The notes under the pieces: model-generated
Database searches by the model: none
The model's input: the letters and a program-made list of their open reading frames with translations, nothing else
What the model was told of the DNA's origin: nothing
Shown: positions 1 to 6,578 of the stretch, piece after piece
How the letters are laid out: each line of letters begins with the position of its first letter
Position numbering within the stretch: the first letter of the stretch is position 1
Program-made: the position numbers and the translations under genes
Assembly (NCBI GenBank): GCA_023434825.1
Contig: JAEYSH010000241.1
Span: 1 to 7,197, forward strand
From: Methanobacteriota archaeon
Lineage (GTDB): Archaea > Methanobacteriota > Methanobacteria > Methanobacteriales > Methanobacteriaceae
Direction of reading: 5' to 3'
Length of the DNA: 7,197 nucleotides

Positions 1-93
1 CTCTATGGTTAAAAATAGTACCAATAACGAAATAAGTCAGATAAAGTAATCACAAACAAAAAAATTAAACAGTAATTTACTTATCGCAATAAA

Positions 94-101
94 TTTAAAT
101 A
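94..101 (+). promoter_or_regulatory. Candidate archaeal TATA box of the first kinase gene
   Basis: The octamer TTTAAATA resembles the methanogen TATA consensus. Its centre lies about 26 bases before position 124, so transcription would begin just upstream of the ribosome binding site at 126-131 and leave a 5' UTR of about 15 bases. No clear purine-rich BRE can be singled out in the surrounding A-rich DNA. The whole stretch 1-138 is AT-rich, so the call rests mainly on spacing. Confidence 0.4.
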
Positions 102-125
102 AATATGTAGTCTTTTTTATTAATT

Positions 126-131
126 AAGGGG
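126..131 (+). promoter_or_regulatory. Ribosome binding site of the first kinase gene
   Basis: AAGGGG sits 7 bases before the ATG at 139. AGGGG can pair with the CCUCC anti-Shine-Dalgarno core through one G-U wobble. An in-frame TAA at 121-123 closes the frame just upstream, so 139 is the first possible ATG and the site fixes the start. Confidence 0.7.
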
Positions 132-138
132 AAACTTA

Positions 139-2601
139 ATGGAAAATCAGTTTAGAGAAATCTTTGAAAAATCACCTATAGGCATTATATTCCATGATAA
201 AAAAGGAAATGTCATTAAAATTAATGAATCCGCCGCAAAAATAATGGGAATTTCTAAATTTGAAGATATCACTAACATTAATTTATTTGATAACCCCTTA
301 ATTGAAGCAAATAAAGAAAAACTAATAAAAAATGGATTAATCCGATTTCAAGCCCCCTTGGACTTTGAGAGGATCAAAGAATTTGGCCCTTATTATCCTA
401 CGAAAAGTGGATTATTATTTTTAGATTACATTGTTTCTATTACTGATTCTGGTTATTTAGTACAAATTCAAGATATTAGTAATCAAATAAAAGTCGAAAA
501 AGAGTTTTCTGATAATCAGAAGAAATTTGAACTTTTTGCTGATGCTGCAAGTTCTCTGTTATCCAGTGAAAATCCAGTAAAAATAGTTTCATATATCTGT
601 AATAAAGCAATGAAATATCTTGATTGCGACGTTTTCTTTAATTACCTTTTTGATGAAAAAGAGCAACGCTTACATCTAAATGCATATGCAGGAGTTGAAG
701 AAGAAATTTTTAAATCCATTGAATGGCTTGATTTGGGAGTAGCTGTTTGTGGTTGTGTCGGACGTGATGGTTGCCCGATTGTTGAAGAAGATATTCAGAA
801 CAATTATAATGATCTAACAGAGCTTGTGAGGTCTTTTGGAGTTCAAGCTTATGCTTGCCATCCCATAATCTCTAAAGGGAAAACAATTGGAATTCTTTCT
901 TTTGGAACTAAATCAAAGATGAGTTTTAGTGAGAATGAGATTGGTGTAATGAATGTAATTACAAATTATGTTGCAACAGCAATGGAACGTAAATTATCAG
1001 AAGAGGAGTTAAAAGAATCATTTAGAGCTTCTGAAGCAGATAGAAATAGTTTAAACACTTTAATTAGTACTATTCCTTCTGCTGTGGTTATTTTAGAACA
1101 GCCAGATGGAAAAATTTCATTTATTAATGAACGTGCCAAAGAATTATATGGAATGGATCCAACAGGTTTAAAAATTGAAGAGCATCCTAAATTAGGGCTT
1201 TTAAAATTAGATGGTACTCCTTATCGTGGGGATGAGATGCCTGCTTCTCGTTCACTACTTAATGGTGAAATTGTACGTAACGAGGATTTAATTCTTGAAC
1301 AACCTGATGGTAATCATATTTTTGTTTCAGCCAGTTCAGCACCAATTTATAATCCCGAAGGTGAAATTAGTGCTGTAATTGGAGTTTTTGAGGATATTAC
1401 GGATCGTAAAGAATTAGAAGAGGAATTAAAGCAAGCTCGTGATCATCTAGAAGAACAGGTTGAAGAACGTACCGCAGAACTTGAAGAAGCTTATCAAACT
1501 TTAAAGGAAAGTGAGGTAAAGTATCGTTCATTATTTGAGAATGCTCCCGTTGGTATTTTCCATTCAACTATAGATGGGAAATATATTGATGTTAATCCGG
1601 AATTATCAAGAATTTTAGGTTATGATTCTCCAGAGGATTTAATATCAACGGTAAACAAAAGCTCTATTCCCGATGTTATTTATGTTAATAAAGATTTAAG
1701 GCCAGAATATTTAGAATCTGTTTTCCATACTGATGATTGGTTTAGAACTGAAAATTATTATCGTCGAAAAGATGGAGAAGTAATTATTGGAGATCTTAAT
1801 TTTAAAAATGTTGGAAGTGATTACAAAGGTAATGTATTATTAGAGGGCTTTATGACAGATATCACAGATAGAATAAAATCAGAAAATGAATTAAAAGAAA
1901 CAGTAAGCGAATTGGAGCGTTCGAATGAAGAATTAGAAAGCTTTGCTTACATTACAAGTCATGATCTTCAAGAACCTCTACGTACTATTGCCAGTTATGC
2001 ACAGCTTATTGAAAGACGTTACAAAGGCCAATTAGATAAAGATGCTGATGAATTCCTTGATTTTCTGGTTGCTGGCGCGAAAAGAATGAAGGATCAAATT
2101 CAAGGTTTATTAGATTATTCTCGTGTTGGAACGAAGGGAGAAGAATTCAGGGAATTTAATGTTGAAGATGCTGTTAATAATGCTTTATCAAATTTAAAAA
2201 CTAATATTGAAGAAAATAATGCTAAAATTACTTATAATAATCTCCCAGTTATTTTTGCTGATGAAAGCCAGATTTCAAGAATTTTTCAGAATTTAATTGG
2301 AAATGCATTAAAATTCCGTAAAAAAGAAGAAGCCCCTAAAATTCATATATCCTCATGTAAAATAGACGGCGAATACATTTTTAGCATAGCAGATAATGGT
2401 ATAGGAATTGAAGAACAATATACCGAACGTATTTTTGAAGTTTTCAAGCGATTACATGCCATTGGAGAATATGAAGGTGCAGGAATAGGTCTTTCTATCG
2501 TTAAAAGGATTATTTTACGTCATGGCGGACATACCTGGGTTGAATCCAAATATGGTAAAGGTTCTATCTTTTATTTCACTCTTCCTGTTTTAAATGAGTG
2601 A
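139..2601 (+). CDS. Soluble sensor histidine kinase, PAS-GAF-PAS-PAS-HisKA-HATPase
   Basis: An 820-residue two-component sensor kinase, predicted to autophosphorylate on histidine and pass the phosphate to a response regulator not encoded here. Domains seen: PAS 1-116 ending in QDISNQ; GAF about 135-283; PAS about 300-424 ending in EDITDRKE; a Glu-rich coiled coil about 425-458; PAS 460-578 ending in TDITDR; HisKA with SHDLQEPLRT at 607-616 and phosphoacceptor His608; HATPase with N box N718/N722, G1 box DNGIGI 752-757, F box around 765-769 and G2 box GAGIGL 780-785. All catalytic boxes are intact. The H-box type resembles that of phytochrome-like kinases such as Cph1. There is no signal peptide or membrane segment, so it should be cytoplasmic. 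The GAF domain carries Cys204, Cys206, Cys212 and a Cys240-His241 pair, which hints at a cofactor or redox role. An AGGGG site and an upstream in-frame stop fix the start. The signal and partner regulator are unknown. Confidence 0.93.
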   Translation: MENQFREIFEKSPIGIIFHDKKGNVIKINESAAKIMGISKFEDITNINLFDNPLIEANKEKLIKNGLIRFQAPLDFERIKEFGPYYPTKSGLLFLDYIVSITDSGYLVQIQDISNQIKVEKEFSDNQKKFELFADAASSLLSSENPVKIVSYICNKAMKYLDCDVFFNYLFDEKEQRLHLNAYAGVEEEIFKSIEWLDLGVAVCGCVGRDGCPIVEEDIQNNYNDLTELVRSFGVQAYACHPIISKGKTIGILSFGTKSKMSFSENEIGVMNVITNYVATAMERKLSEEELKESFRASEADRNSLNTLISTIPSAVVILEQPDGKISFINERAKELYGMDPTGLKIEEHPKLGLLKLDGTPYRGDEMPASRSLLNGEIVRNEDLILEQPDGNHIFVSASSAPIYNPEGEISAVIGVFEDITDRKELEEELKQARDHLEEQVEERTAELEEAYQTLKESEVKYRSLFENAPVGIFHSTIDGKYIDVNPELSRILGYDSPEDLISTVNKSSIPDVIYVNKDLRPEYLESVFHTDDWFRTENYYRRKDGEVIIGDLNFKNVGSDYKGNVLLEGFMTDITDRIKSENELKETVSELERSNEELESFAYITSHDLQEPLRTIASYAQLIERRYKGQLDKDADEFLDFLVAGAKRMKDQIQGLLDYSRVGTKGEEFREFNVEDAVNNALSNLKTNIEENNAKITYNNLPVIFADESQISRIFQNLIGNALKFRKKEEAPKIHISSCKIDGEYIFSIADNGIGIEEQYTERIFEVFKRLHAIGEYEGAGIGLSIVKRIILRHGGHTWVESKYGKGSIFYFTLPVLNE

Positions 2602-2630
2602 GTACTATTTAACAAGGAATGATCCAAAAA

Positions 2631-2640
2631 TTTAGTTTTT
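2631..2640 (+). terminator. Possible T-rich terminator after the first kinase
   Basis: TTTAGTTTTT lies 30 bases after the stop codon and ends in a run of five T, the kind of oligo-T tract at which archaeal RNA polymerase can stop. No convincing GC hairpin precedes it. The rest of the 190-base gap 2602-2791 shows no other gene or RNA structure that I can support. Confidence 0.25.
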
Positions 2641-2721
2641 AATAGAATTATGTGGAATTTTGAGTGATAATACCCAATAACAAAGTCCTTAGTTAATTAT
2701 TATAGTGAAAACTAAAAATTT

Positions 2722-2738
2722 ACGAAAAACTTATTTTT
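2722..2738 (+). promoter_or_regulatory. Candidate BRE/TATA of the second kinase gene
   Basis: The purine-rich stretch ACGAAAAAC followed by TTATTTTT resembles an archaeal BRE plus TATA box. It would place the transcript start near 2760 and give a leader of about 30 bases that includes the ribosome binding site. The alternative TATA-like stretch AATATTATAT at 2751-2760 would start the RNA too close to that site. It is a weak call in AT-rich DNA, but it suggests the second kinase can be transcribed separately from the first. Confidence 0.25.
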
Positions 2739-2780
2739 TTATTAAGTAATAATATTATATGACTATTTCTTAATTCAGTT

Positions 2781-2785
2781 AGGGG
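2781..2785 (+). promoter_or_regulatory. Ribosome binding site of the second kinase gene
   Basis: AGGGG lies 6 bases before the ATG at 2792, the same core and nearly the same spacing as in front of the first kinase. An in-frame TAA at 2771-2773 excludes a longer protein. Confidence 0.7.
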
Positions 2786-2791
2786 CTCTTT

Positions 2792-5545
2792 ATGAAAAAT
2801 ACAAAAAAAACAAACAGTGACAAATTTATTCCACCTATTTGTCTAGTCACTGAAAGTTACTGTGATATTTTTGAAAATATGCACGAAGGAGTATCTATTT
2901 ACAAAATAATTGAAAATGAATCAGGAAAAATTAATGATCTTAAAGTAATGTATTTTAATTCGAGATCTATACTGAATCAAGTAACTAATTTACAAGATGC
3001 AGTAGGAAAGACCATAACTCAATTATATAAATATGAAAATGCAGCCCAATATTTAAAAATAGCTGACCAAATAACATCTGATAATAAAATAAAAACATTA
3101 GAATCTTTTTTTAAACCTATTAACAAATATCTATTAATAACTGGCTTTTTAACCAATGACAATTTACTGGTAATATTAGGAATGGATATAACAGATCGTA
3201 AAAAATATGAAAATGCTTTAAAAGAATCAGAAACTAAATACAGGACTATTTTTGACAATACTGGAATAGCTTTTGCAATTATAGAAAGTGATATGGTAAT
3301 ATCACTAATGAATCATGAAGCTGAAAAACTGCTTGGACGTTCGAAACATGATGTAGAAGGAAAACGATTTTGGACAGAGTTTATTGCCAATAAAAGTGAT
3401 TTAGAGAAAATGAAAGAATTTCATATAAAAAGACGTAACCATCCAAACAAAGCTCCTTCTAAATACGAATTTAAAGCAATTAATGGAAAAGGGAAATTAA
3501 TAGATATTTTAACCAATGTTTCAGTTATTCCCGGGACTAAAAAAAGTATAGCATCATTTCAAGACATAACTAAACGTAAAAAAGATGAATTTATATTAAA
3601 ACAACGCGAAGAAGAGTTTAGAACCCTTGTGGAACATTCTCCAGATGCAATTACTCGCTTTGATAAAGATTTTCGATATTCGTTTATAAATACTGCAGGA
3701 GCCAAGATGATAGGATTAAATGAAGAAGAATTCATTGGCAAAACTCATGAAGAAATAGGAATGCCTGAAGACCTATCAAAAAAAGTAAAATCCATTCTAA
3801 CTAGAATATTTGAAACTGGAAATCCGGAAGAATTTGAATTTGATATACCATCTCCCGAGGGTTCTAGATATTATTATTCATATAATATTCCTGAATTTGA
3901 TGAAAAAGGCAATGTTAAATCAATTTTAGCCATAGCTCATGATTTAACCGCCCGTAAAAGAGCTGAAGAAGAGTTAATTGCAAGTGAAAAAAAATTTAGA
4001 GCGACAATTCATGAGGCTTTTGACGGAATAATGTTAATTAATGAAAAGATGAAAATTATAGAATGGAATAAGGCTATGGAAGAAATTACGGGCATTAAAC
4101 AAGAGGAAATAGTTAATTCTTATCTCTGGGACTTCATGTTCATGATACTGGAGGAAACCCAAAAAACGCCTGAAATATATAATAAAATAAAATCCACTTT
4201 AATAGAGAACTTAAGCCAAAAAGAATTAATTAACCATATGATTGAACGTAAGATTCAACGTCAAGATGGAAAAATTAGATATATTGAAAGTACAATTTAT
4301 CCCATAAAAACAGATAAAGGCGTGCTATATGGAAGTATAACCCGTGATATAACTGAAAAGAAAAGATTAGAGAATGAATTAATCAAATCAAGGGATGAAC
4401 TTGAAAATCAGGTTTGTGAAAGGACTGAGGAACTTGAAAATGCTTATAAATCATTGAAAGAAAGTGAAGAGAAATATAAACAATTTTTTGATGCGGCTCC
4501 TGATTTTACAGTTCAATTAGGACTGGATGGAATAATCTATGATGCAAATGAAATGGCTACAAATAGTCTCGGTAAAAATAAGTCAGAATTAATTGGTGTC
4601 CATTTTAAAGATATTGAAATGCTGTTTCCAGAAGATATAGAGATCCATATGGAAAAATTCATGCGTTTATTAACTGAAGGGACTGTTGAACATTATGAAA
4701 CCCGAATAAAAGGAAAAAATGGTGAAGTTCGCTGGGGAGATACCTATCCTATTTTACTTAAAAAAAATGGAACTCCTAATGCAATTTTAGTAATATCACA
4801 CGATATTACTAACCGTAAACGTGCTGAAGAGCAATTAAAAACCAGTATTAAAGAATTAGAACGATCTAATTATGAACTTCAACAGTTTGCATATATAACT
4901 TCACATGATCTTCAAGAACCTCTAAGAACAATTGCAAGCTATGCAGGACTTTTAAAAAGGCGCTACGAAGGGCAACTGGATAAAGATGCTGACGATTTCA
5001 TTGAATTTATGGTGGAAGGAGCATCCAGAATGAAGGAAATGATTCAGGGGCTTCTTGATTATTCAAAAGTAGGGACAAAAGGGGAAGAATTTAAATCCAT
5101 ACATCTTGAAGAAGTTCTAAAAGATGCATTATATAATTTGAGTGATTCAATTAACGAAAGTGGAGCGATAATCACCCATGAGAAACTTCCAGAAGTTTAT
5201 GGAGATAAAGTACAGTTAATTCAAGTATTTCAAAACCTCATTGGAAATGCAATCAAATTTAGAAAACCATTTGAAATTCCAAGAATTCAAATCAAGGTAC
5301 AAGAAGATTCAAGGAGAAAAGAATACATATTTTCAATTTCAGATAACGGCATAGGGATGGAAATCCAATATACGACTAAAATATTTGAAGTTTTCAAAAG
5401 GCTTCATACAATTGATGAGTATAAAGGAGCAGGAATAGGATTATCTATTGCTAAAAGAATAACAAATCGCCACAATGGTAGAATATGGGTAAAATCTAAA
5501 CTAGGAGAAGGTTCTATATTTTATTTTACTTTAAAAAAGCCATAA
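2792..5545 (+). CDS. Soluble sensor histidine kinase with five PAS domains
   Basis: A 917-residue cytoplasmic sensor kinase. Five consecutive PAS-like domains can be placed by their closing motifs: about 22-137 (GMDITDRK), 145-262 (QDITKR), 272-390 (HDLTARKR), 397-524 (DITEKK) and 559-675 (HDITNR). A coiled-coil linker at about 525-557 precedes the fifth. The kinase core follows: SHDLQEPLRT with phosphoacceptor His705, N box N815/N819, G1 box DNGIGM 851-856, G2 box GAGIGL 879-884. All are intact, so it should be active. No membrane helix or receiver domain is present. By hand count, 56 of 69 residues around the H box are identical to the neighbouring kinase at 139-2601, and the linker before the last PAS is also shared, whereas the PAS domains differ. 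It is therefore a paralogue with a different input. The upstream stop and AGGGG site support the start. Ligands of the PAS domains cannot be read from the sequence, and the response regulator is unknown. Confidence 0.93.
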   Translation: MKNTKKTNSDKFIPPICLVTESYCDIFENMHEGVSIYKIIENESGKINDLKVMYFNSRSILNQVTNLQDAVGKTITQLYKYENAAQYLKIADQITSDNKIKTLESFFKPINKYLLITGFLTNDNLLVILGMDITDRKKYENALKESETKYRTIFDNTGIAFAIIESDMVISLMNHEAEKLLGRSKHDVEGKRFWTEFIANKSDLEKMKEFHIKRRNHPNKAPSKYEFKAINGKGKLIDILTNVSVIPGTKKSIASFQDITKRKKDEFILKQREEEFRTLVEHSPDAITRFDKDFRYSFINTAGAKMIGLNEEEFIGKTHEEIGMPEDLSKKVKSILTRIFETGNPEEFEFDIPSPEGSRYYYSYNIPEFDEKGNVKSILAIAHDLTARKRAEEELIASEKKFRATIHEAFDGIMLINEKMKIIEWNKAMEEITGIKQEEIVNSYLWDFMFMILEETQKTPEIYNKIKSTLIENLSQKELINHMIERKIQRQDGKIRYIESTIYPIKTDKGVLYGSITRDITEKKRLENELIKSRDELENQVCERTEELENAYKSLKESEEKYKQFFDAAPDFTVQLGLDGIIYDANEMATNSLGKNKSELIGVHFKDIEMLFPEDIEIHMEKFMRLLTEGTVEHYETRIKGKNGEVRWGDTYPILLKKNGTPNAILVISHDITNRKRAEEQLKTSIKELERSNYELQQFAYITSHDLQEPLRTIASYAGLLKRRYEGQLDKDADDFIEFMVEGASRMKEMIQGLLDYSKVGTKGEEFKSIHLEEVLKDALYNLSDSINESGAIITHEKLPEVYGDKVQLIQVFQNLIGNAIKFRKPFEIPRIQIKVQEDSRRKEYIFSISDNGIGMEIQYTTKIFEVFKRLHTIDEYKGAGIGLSIAKRITNRHNGRIWVKSKLGEGSIFYFTLKKP

Positions 5546-5559
5546 GTCCCCATTCTATA

Positions 5560-5564
5560 TTTTT
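5560..5564 (+). terminator. Possible T-tract terminator after the second kinase
   Basis: A run of five T begins 15 bases after the stop codon of the five-PAS kinase. Archaeal termination can use such tracts without a hairpin, and no stem is visible. The evidence is weak because similar runs occur by chance in this AT-rich DNA. Confidence 0.2.
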
Positions 5565-5584
5565 AAAACCTTTGATTATGAATA

Positions 5585-5598
5585 TATTTTCGAAAATA
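5585..5598 (+). repeat. 14-bp perfect palindrome at the small-gene promoter
   Basis: TATTTTCGAAAATA reads the same on both strands with no mismatch and is centred on CG. Its right half overlaps the candidate BRE at 5591-5596 and touches the TATA box at 5597-5604. A dimeric regulator bound here would compete with TBP/TFB, so an operator role is possible. In DNA this rich in AT a few perfect 14-mers are expected by chance over 7 kb. Its position is therefore the main reason to list it. Confidence 0.35.
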
Positions 5599-5604
5599 AT
5601 ATTA
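5591..5604 (+). promoter_or_regulatory. BRE/TATA promoter for a probable leaderless mRNA
   Basis: CGAAAA (BRE-like, 5591-5596) is directly followed by TAATATTA (TATA-like, 5597-5604). The TATA centre is 27 to 28 bases before the A of the ATG at 5628, which is the usual archaeal distance from TATA centre to transcription start. No Shine-Dalgarno-like sequence occurs in the 24 bases between. Together these suggest that transcription starts at or next to the start codon. Confidence 0.45.
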
Positions 5605-5627
5605 CTCTTTTAAACTATATTATTATT

Positions 5628-5849
5628 ATGAAAAAAGATTTACTGACAATTGTGGCTACTCTTTCTGCATTTGGAATATTCATATTCATTAAAGGTTTTC
5701 AAAATAATATGCCCCTAAATGAAATTATAAGTATATTTTTTCTATTTTCGTGTTTTTTAACAATATCATCTTTGCTCTGCGTATCATTAATTATTTCTGT
5801 AGACAAAATATTAGTTTATATCATTTCAAAATTTGATAAAAATTTGTGA
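5628..5849 (+). CDS. Small hydrophobic membrane protein of unknown function
   Basis: A 73-residue protein that I do not recognise. Two hydrophobic segments are clear: about residues 5-21 and about 33-58. They are joined by a short polar loop containing Lys22, Asn26, Asn27 and Glu32. The end (59-73) is an Asp/Lys-bearing, partly hydrophobic helix. Lysines at the N terminus and in the tail favour both ends in the cytoplasm. There are two cysteines (42 and 51) in the second helix and no catalytic motif. No ribosome binding site is visible, but a BRE/TATA is spaced for a leaderless transcript. It follows the five-PAS kinase by 82 bases and precedes the UspA gene by 79, on the same strand, so a membrane-linked stress or signalling role is possible but unproven. 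The typical membrane-protein composition and promoter spacing support a real gene over a chance frame. Confidence 0.6.
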   Translation: MKKDLLTIVATLSAFGIFIFIKGFQNNMPLNEIISIFFLFSCFLTISSLLCVSLIISVDKILVYIISKFDKNL

Positions 5850-5918
5850 CAGACTATATCTAATTAATCTATACATTTTAAAGCTTCAATATTAATAAAA
5901 GTTTTTTAGGTTAAAAGT

Positions 5919-5923
5919 GAGGT
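5919..5923 (+). promoter_or_regulatory. Ribosome binding site that sets the UspA start at ATG 5929
   Basis: GAGGT, complementary to part of the anti-Shine-Dalgarno sequence, lies 5 bases before ATG 5929. A GTG in the same frame at 5917 would add four residues (MRLI) but would use up this site. AGGTT at 5907-5911 could serve the GTG, so the longer form cannot be wholly excluded. UspA proteins normally start with M-Y-x-K-I-L-V-P-T-D-G-S, which matches the ATG form. Confidence 0.6.
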
Positions 5924-5928
5924 TAATT

Positions 5929-6378
5929 ATGTATAACAAAATTCTTGTACCCACAGATGGATCGATACATTCAAATAACGCATTAAGACATGCTATTTGG
6001 ATAGGAGATCAAATGAATGGAGAAATCATCGCATTAAACGTGATTGAAAATCACTATTTAGAACTAACATCCCAATATTCATTAATAAATCGAATGGAAA
6101 ATATGTTAGCAGATAGCGCTAAAGAAGCCCTTGATATGGCTTCAGGCATATTAACTGAAATGAAAATTGAAGGTAAATGTAAAAAAGATATGGAACTAAT
6201 TAAAAAAATCAGAGAAGGAAACCCTTCCTCTGAAATATTAAGAATGATTGAAGAAGAAAGAATAGATCTTGTAGTAATGGGTAAATCTGGAAGAAAAGGG
6301 ATTGATCTGTTTTTAATGGGAAGTACTGCTACAAAAGTAGTTAGAAATGCTCCTTGTTCTGTTTTAACTGTCCTCTAG
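5929..6378 (+). CDS. Universal stress protein, UspA family, ATP-binding type
   Basis: A 149-residue single-domain UspA protein, a normal length for the family, expected to be a soluble cytoplasmic dimer. The N terminus has the first strand KILVPTDGS with Asp10, which contacts adenine in ATP-binding members. The C-terminal part has the complete G-2x-G-9x-G-S/T nucleotide motif: Gly118, Gly121 and Gly131-Ser132-Thr133. The protein ends with a dimerisation-type strand (APCSVLTVL). It therefore belongs to the ATP-binding class (like MJ0577) rather than the non-binding UspA class. The region between about 45 and 85 is a long, Met-rich helical segment as usual. The exact role is not known; family members act in stress survival and ATP-dependent switching. 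It sits 79 bases after the small membrane gene and is convergent with the TPR gene. Co-transcription with the gene before it is possible but not shown. I chose ATG 5929 over the in-frame GTG at 5917. Confidence 0.9.
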   Translation: MYNKILVPTDGSIHSNNALRHAIWIGDQMNGEIIALNVIENHYLELTSQYSLINRMENMLADSAKEALDMASGILTEMKIEGKCKKDMELIKKIREGNPSSEILRMIEEERIDLVVMGKSGRKGIDLFLMGSTATKVVRNAPCSVLTVL

Positions 6379-6390
6379 TATTTAAAGCAT

Positions 6391-6471
6391 TTAATAATTT
6401 TCTAAACACTCATCCTTTAGAACAAGTGCATCTTCATTTTCAGGATTAAGTAAATCCCTGTTAAAACACTC
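6391..6471 (-). pseudogene. Remnant of the 3' end of a TPR gene, duplicate of the neighbour's last codons
   Basis: Read on the minus strand, this stretch encodes ECFNRDLLNPENEDALVLKD followed by ECLENY and a TAA stop. The intact TPR gene ends (6578-6495) with the same residues apart from Ala changed to Asp and one extra Glu. Over 26 aligned codons I count 10 base differences, and all but one are silent. The only gap is a whole codon. Homology stops abruptly at 6472, where a 23-base AC-rich spacer leads to the stop of the intact gene. The remnant is in a different frame from the intact gene, so it is not a readthrough extension, and it has no start codon or ribosome binding site of its own. 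The best explanation is the tail of a former tandem TPR paralogue whose body was deleted. A short partial duplication followed by drift is less consistent with so many silent changes. Confidence 0.75.
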
Positions 6472-6494
6472 CCCAAAACCCAAATAAAAACAAT

Positions 6495-6578
6495 CTAATA
6501 ATTCTCCAAACACTCATCTTTAAGAACCAATGCATCCTCATTTTCAGGATTTTCAAGTAAAGCCCGGTTAAAACATTC
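6495..6578 (-). repeat. Functional partner copy of the TPR 3'-end repeat
   Basis: This is the last 28 codons, stop included, of the intact TPR gene, and is the direct-repeat partner of 6391-6471. The two copies lie 104 bases apart in the same orientation and differ at 11 of 81 aligned bases, stop codon included, plus one 3-base gap at 6552-6554. Confidence 0.8.

Noticed and set aside
1..138. Riboswitch or small RNA before the first kinase
   Set aside because: The stretch is AT-rich with no paired helices of note, and the likely transcript leader is only about 15 bases.
2631..2716. Inverted repeat TTTAGTTTT (2631-2639) with AAAACTAAA (2708-2716)
   Set aside because: A 9-bp, almost all-AT stem with a loop of about 68 bases is weak and expected by chance in this composition.
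3019..3258. Minus-strand frame of 79 codons
   Set aside because: It lies wholly inside the five-PAS kinase gene, has no ribosome binding site, and its hydrophobic look is the usual reverse-complement effect of Lys/Asn/Glu-rich coding DNA.
3559..3741. Minus-strand frame of 60 codons
   Set aside because: Antisense shadow of the five-PAS kinase gene, with no start signal and no recognisable motif.
5917..5928. GTG start for the UspA protein, four residues longer
   Set aside because: The family normally begins at the M-Y-x-K-I-L-V-P motif and GAGGT at 5919-5923 is well placed for ATG 5929. The GTG form is possible but less likely.
6391..6578. CRISPR or other regular repeat array suggested by the two similar tails
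   Set aside because: There are only two copies, both align as coding sequence of a TPR gene, and the differences follow codon positions.
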